Notes under the pieces: model-generated
Seen by the model: only the letters and a program-made list of their open reading frames with translations
What the model was told of the DNA's origin: nothing
Database searches by the model: none
Program-made: the position numbers and the translations under genes
NCBI RefSeq assembly: GCF_000611645.1
Contig: NW_014013318.1
Location: 1 to 23,394 of the forward strand
Direction of reading: 5' to 3'
DNA length: 23,394 nucleotides
DNA from: Monoraphidium neglectum
Taxonomy: Eukaryota > Chlorophyta > Chlorophyceae > Sphaeropleales > Selenastraceae
Shown here: piece by piece, positions 20,407 through 23,394 of the stretch
Position numbering within the stretch: position 1 is the stretch's first letter
Layout of the letters: every line of letters starts with the position of its first letter

Positions 20407-21184
20407 ATGGCGGCTCGCTCCACTCTCGCGAAGTTCCTGCCTATTGAGGTTATGCCGGTGCGTGATTCCGTTCGAAGCTGGCTGGTGTTTCCCTGCCGTG
20501 TGTGGAAAGGCTGGGCCGTGCCCCGGGGTCGTTGTGCCAGTGTTTCTTGCTTATTATGTTGATGTCTCGGCGACTCGGCGTGTGCCAGCAGCAGCCACTG
20601 GTGGACTCGCAGGCTCCCACGCCGGGGAGCAACTGCGCTGTGTTTATGAGGCGCTCTATCTCTGTATGTGTTTAATGTCACGGCCTTTCGTCTCCCTGGA
20701 GCTGCCTTCAGGGCTGACGCGTGCTGCAGGTCTAGCAGGAAGGCGAATCGAAGCGCAGCACATCCCGCTGACGCCTCTCTCATATTGCGCCCCTGCACCG
20801 GCGCTAGGTTGTGGGCCCCGTGGCTCTGGCTGCTGGCCTCTTTGGTTGGATGATGACCCGCACCATTGTCAGCGACCCTGATGGCCAGTGAGTCCCCGGG
20901 ACTGGAGTAACGGGGACAGTGGTCTGCATATGCCACATGCGCAAGAAAAGCGCGCCAGCCATTGAGCTGCTTTCCCCCTCTGTAGTGTGCGCAGCGCCGT
21001 CACCATCCCCCGCCCCGCCGCCCAACGCGACATCCCTTGCAGCTCCAAGGCCCGCGTGGGCATCAGCATTCAGGACGACGAGACCGCCGAGAAGCGCGGC
21101 GAGGGCTGGCGCGGCAGCATCCGCAACCACTTCACGACGCGTATCTCGTCCAACGCCGTCAGCATCTTCCCCAACAAGGTCTGA
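20407..21184 (+). CDS. B12D / NDUFA4 (MLRQ)-type small membrane protein
   Basis: Three exons: 20407-20457, 20808-20887 and 21043-21184 (stop TGA), 90 residues, the usual B12D size. MAARSTLAKFLPIEVMP leads into one membrane helix (VVGPVALAAGLFGWMMTRTI, residues 18-37) and then SDPDG, matching the FLPxEVYP..GxAVGL...RxIxxxPD layout of the B12D/NDUFA4 family (PF06522), associated with mitochondrial respiratory complexes I or IV. The hydrophilic tail (VGISIQDDETAEKRGEGWRG) ends SIFPNKV. An alternative acceptor at 20985 gives a 109-residue product in the same frame; the shorter form was chosen for family length and its pyrimidine-rich acceptor. A further exon after AAG|GTCTGA cannot be excluded. 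Confidence 0.7.
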
Positions 21185-22071
21185 TCGCCCCCACGGGCCG
21201 CTGGCACACGAAGCCACGCAGCAAAGCGGGCGGGCATGCAAGCCTCCACGTGCTGGCATGCCCTGCCTTTCAAGGCGTGCCCCTTGGCAATGCGGCCCTT
21301 TCGCCGCCGCCTGATTTGACTGGATGGCGCGCAGCTCACGCTGCTGCCAGCTGGCAGCTATCTCGCGCCCTAAATGCTGCCCACACAAGCTCTATACAAA
21401 CCTGATCTGAGCGGCACGCCTCTGCGGCGTGCTGCTGGCCACTGGCGCCATGTTGCAAAGTATCGCAGCAGCAGCGACACACCTATGCACACACCCAGCA
21501 CAGCCGCACCCGTTTCTGCGACCAGCAGTATGCACCTTTGCACCGCGTGCAGACAGCGCAACAGCGGCGGCTGGCCCTTGCCCACCGGCCCCGCCTCAAC
21601 AATCAGCAACACACATACAACCTGCTGCTGGCCTATCCTGGGATCCGCCCTGGCACACCACTGTGCACCTTGTTCACCATGCTTGGACGCGCGTGCACCT
21701 TTGTGATACGCACGTCACGGAGGTATCTTACTTGTTTTTTTCCATTACGTGTAAACAGAGTTCCACTCAGTGCCATAATATTGGGCTTGCAGTGACAAAG
21801 GGTGCAGTGGTGTACGGTAATGATGACATCGATGTGCAGAACGGAAAGGGCAGGCGGGAGAGCGTGCTCAACAAAGAGCCGTGTCAACTTGCCATGCCTC
21901 CGCTGGGGCCGCATCACAGGGGCGGGAGGGCAACTTTGGGGCCAACTTGAAATGATTGGCACGTGGCTGCACGGAAATAGCTTCTGCTACATACACTTGC
22001 ATTTGTCCGCATTTGCAGTCGACTGTTGAGCCCAGTTCGCTGGCAAGCTCAAGCTCAGCACCAGCCCCAGG
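21185..22071. other. Convergent intergenic region
   Basis: The B12D-like gene (plus) and the SIM-motif protein gene (minus) end towards each other here. A TGTAA on the plus strand lies at about 21749. The open frames on the plus strand (about 21429-21950) show no recognisable domain and are poor in protein-like features. Confidence 0.45.
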
Positions 22072-23394
22072 TCACAGATCAGACAGGTCTATCACCTCGC
22101 GCTCCTGGGCCGCCGGCCCCGCCCCAGTCCGAGCGCCCGAGCGCGTGGACGACTTGAAAAGCTGCCGCTGGCGGGGCCGCTGCTGCCGCCACGGCGCCGA
22201 CACGCCCGTTGCGCCCCCGTCTGGACCGTCCCCACTGCTGCCGCAGCCGCCGCCGCCCCTGCAGTCGCTGTCGCAGCCCTGCAGTAGCTCTGCGTACTGC
22301 TGCCGCACGTCTGCCGGGCCCGGCGCCGGCGCCCGGTGCGCCACGGCTGCAGACGGGGGCGAGGGCTGCCGCTGTGCCGCGCGCTGCTTGGCGTCTGGCG
22401 TACACGCCTTCTTTGGTGGCGATGCCAGCACAACTCTGTCCGCTGCTGCCCCTGGTGCGGCAGCGCAGCCGCTGGCTGCGGCGGCTGTTGGGCCGCGCGC
22501 GGTCTTGAATCGGTTTGAGCGCGCCGGCGCTGGCTGCCCCGCCAGCTGATCTGGGTCGTGGGCCCTTGGGACCGCCGCCGTGGCCCCGCCGACCGCCGCT
22601 GCCATTCTGCTGCGGCGGAGGCGCTCCATGAGCGGGAGCGCTTCGGGGGAGCCGGGGGCAGCTGCTGACGACGCCGCCACTTTGGCCGCCGGGCGATGCG
22701 TTGGACGAGCCCCACCCAGGACTGCTTGTCTAGCGCTGTCCAGCTGCTGCGCCGGGCGCTGGCCCCCCGAGGACGTGGGGCCCGCGTCGCTCACGTCTCG
22801 ACTGCTGCGCCCGGCTGTACCCAGCCGGTGCACACTCTGGCGCTGCAGGGGCCGTCCAGCATCCCGCTCCCCTTCGTCCTCCCCCTCGCCGCCTCCCTGC
22901 TCCTCGCCGCCGCTGCTTCCATCAAGCTCTATTGGCTGCGACGCGCCCGCCGCGCTCCCCAGCTGCGCGGGGATGCCCCTGTCCACCCGATGTGTCACCC
23001 TGTTGGGCGGCGACCATGAGCCGTCCAGCACCACCACCTCCTCTCCCTCTCCCTCTCCCTCCTCCCCCTCGCTGCCGCCTCTGCTGAGCGCCCGATGTCG
23101 CTCCGCGCGCCCCTCCGGCAGCCCGCCTGGCTGCGGCATACCGGCCGTGGCTGCCGCCGCTGGCTCAGCCGCAGCCGTGGGGGTCTTGCGGGAGAGGAAG
23201 CGGTCCATGGGCCCCGACGGCGCCCGGCCGCCGCCGTCGCCGCGGGGGCGGCCAGAGCCGCCGCCGGCGGCCGAGAGGCCGCCACCCTTGGCGCCCTGAC
23301 CCCGCTGCTGCTGCTGCTTTTGGCCAGCTGGAGTGGAGGGTGCGGCGTGGCTGCCGGCCCCGCCGGTGCCCATGCCCCCGCCTGGCGGCAGCGC
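22072..23394 (-). CDS. Low-complexity protein with SUMO-interaction-like motifs (C-terminal part; runs off the right edge)
   Basis: A single open frame of at least 433 residues on the minus strand, stop TGA at 22074-22072, still open at the window edge; the Met at 23373 need not be the true start. Numbering from that Met, the sequence is Gly/Ala/Ser/Arg/Gln-rich and disordered. It contains MDRFLSRK (56-63), an acidic GEEGEGEGEE run leading into VVVLDGS (113-119), QPIELDGS (146-153) and the C-terminal EVIDLSDL (426-433). The last three fit hydrophobic SUMO-interaction motifs next to acidic or Ser residues, and VIDLS/TD is the classic form. Such clusters occur in SUMO-targeted ubiquitin ligases and DNA-repair or chromatin scaffolds, but no RING, helicase or nuclease domain lies in the visible part. 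I do not recognise the family. Confidence 0.6.
   Translation of the reverse strand, partial: ALPPGGGMGTGGAGSHAAPSTPAGQKQQQQRGQGAKGGGLSAAGGGSGRPRGDGGGRAPSGPMDRFLSRKTPTAAAEPAAAATAGMPQPGGLPEGRAERHRALSRGGSEGEEGEGEGEEVVVLDGSWSPPNRVTHRVDRGIPAQLGSAAGASQPIELDGSSGGEEQGGGEGEDEGERDAGRPLQRQSVHRLGTAGRSSRDVSDAGPTSSGGQRPAQQLDSARQAVLGGARPTHRPAAKVAASSAAAPGSPEALPLMERLRRSRMAAAVGGATAAVPRAHDPDQLAGQPAPARSNRFKTARGPTAAAASGCAAAPGAAADRVVLASPPKKACTPDAKQRAAQRQPSPPSAAVAHRAPAPGPADVRQQYAELLQGCDSDCRGGGGCGSSGDGPDGGATGVSAPWRQQRPRQRQLFKSSTRSGARTGAGPAAQEREVIDLSDL

Noticed and set aside
20444..20881. 145-residue plus-strand frame
   Set aside because: It covers the first intron of the B12D-like gene and has no family features.
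22580..23299. 239-residue plus-strand frame rich in Ser, Pro and Arg
   Set aside because: Shadow of the longer minus-strand frame with SUMO-interaction-like motifs; no domain seen.

Overview
The window looks like nuclear DNA of a green alga, probably a trebouxiophyte of the Chlorella/Coccomyxa type. This is inferred from GC-rich, intron-dense genes with short exons and clean GT..AG junctions, TGTAA-type polyadenylation signals, plastid transit peptides, long GT/CA microsatellites inside introns, and proteins of plant/algal type. There are no operons, CRISPR arrays, insertion sequences or recognisable tRNA/rRNA genes. Exon chains were built by hand by matching intron phase across every junction. 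Four chains run in frame from start to stop with a recognisable product, and a fifth does so without a known family.

Layout, left to right. Minus strand: the 3'-truncated gene of a molybdate transporter (MOT2/MFSD5 family, about 213-2122), then a gene with a diverged HNH-like domain (3280-4543, 5' end unresolved), then a six-exon plastid SET-domain protein related to Rubisco LSMT (7175-10238). A 618-bp divergent region separates the last from the plus-strand genes. Plus strand: a seven-exon METTL21-like class I protein-lysine methyltransferase (10857-12555), a six-exon plastid SufS/NFS2 cysteine desulfurase (13108-15539), a four-exon gene for a 115-residue protein with a KEN box, a D-box and a C-terminal Met-Arg (16471-17224), a two-exon half-size phytochelatin synthase with a signal-like N-terminus (18656-19724), and a three-exon B12D/NDUFA4-type small membrane protein (20407-21184). 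At the right edge, on the minus strand, is the C-terminal part of a low-complexity protein with three SUMO-interaction-like motifs (22072 to the edge).

Functionally the genes are a normal eukaryotic mixture: molybdate uptake, plastid Fe-S assembly, two protein-methyltransferase-type proteins placed head to head, thiol-peptide metabolism, a mitochondrial-type small protein and a possible cell-cycle regulator. I see no dedicated gene cluster.

The most interesting items are the KEN/D-box/MR-tail protein (candidate APC/C regulator or securin-like protein), an apparent 4-nt micro-exon in the molybdate transporter gene, the secretory-looking half-size phytochelatin synthase, a SET protein that has lost its canonical catalytic residues, and a diverged duplicate of a METTL21 exon-intron junction about 9 kb upstream of the original.
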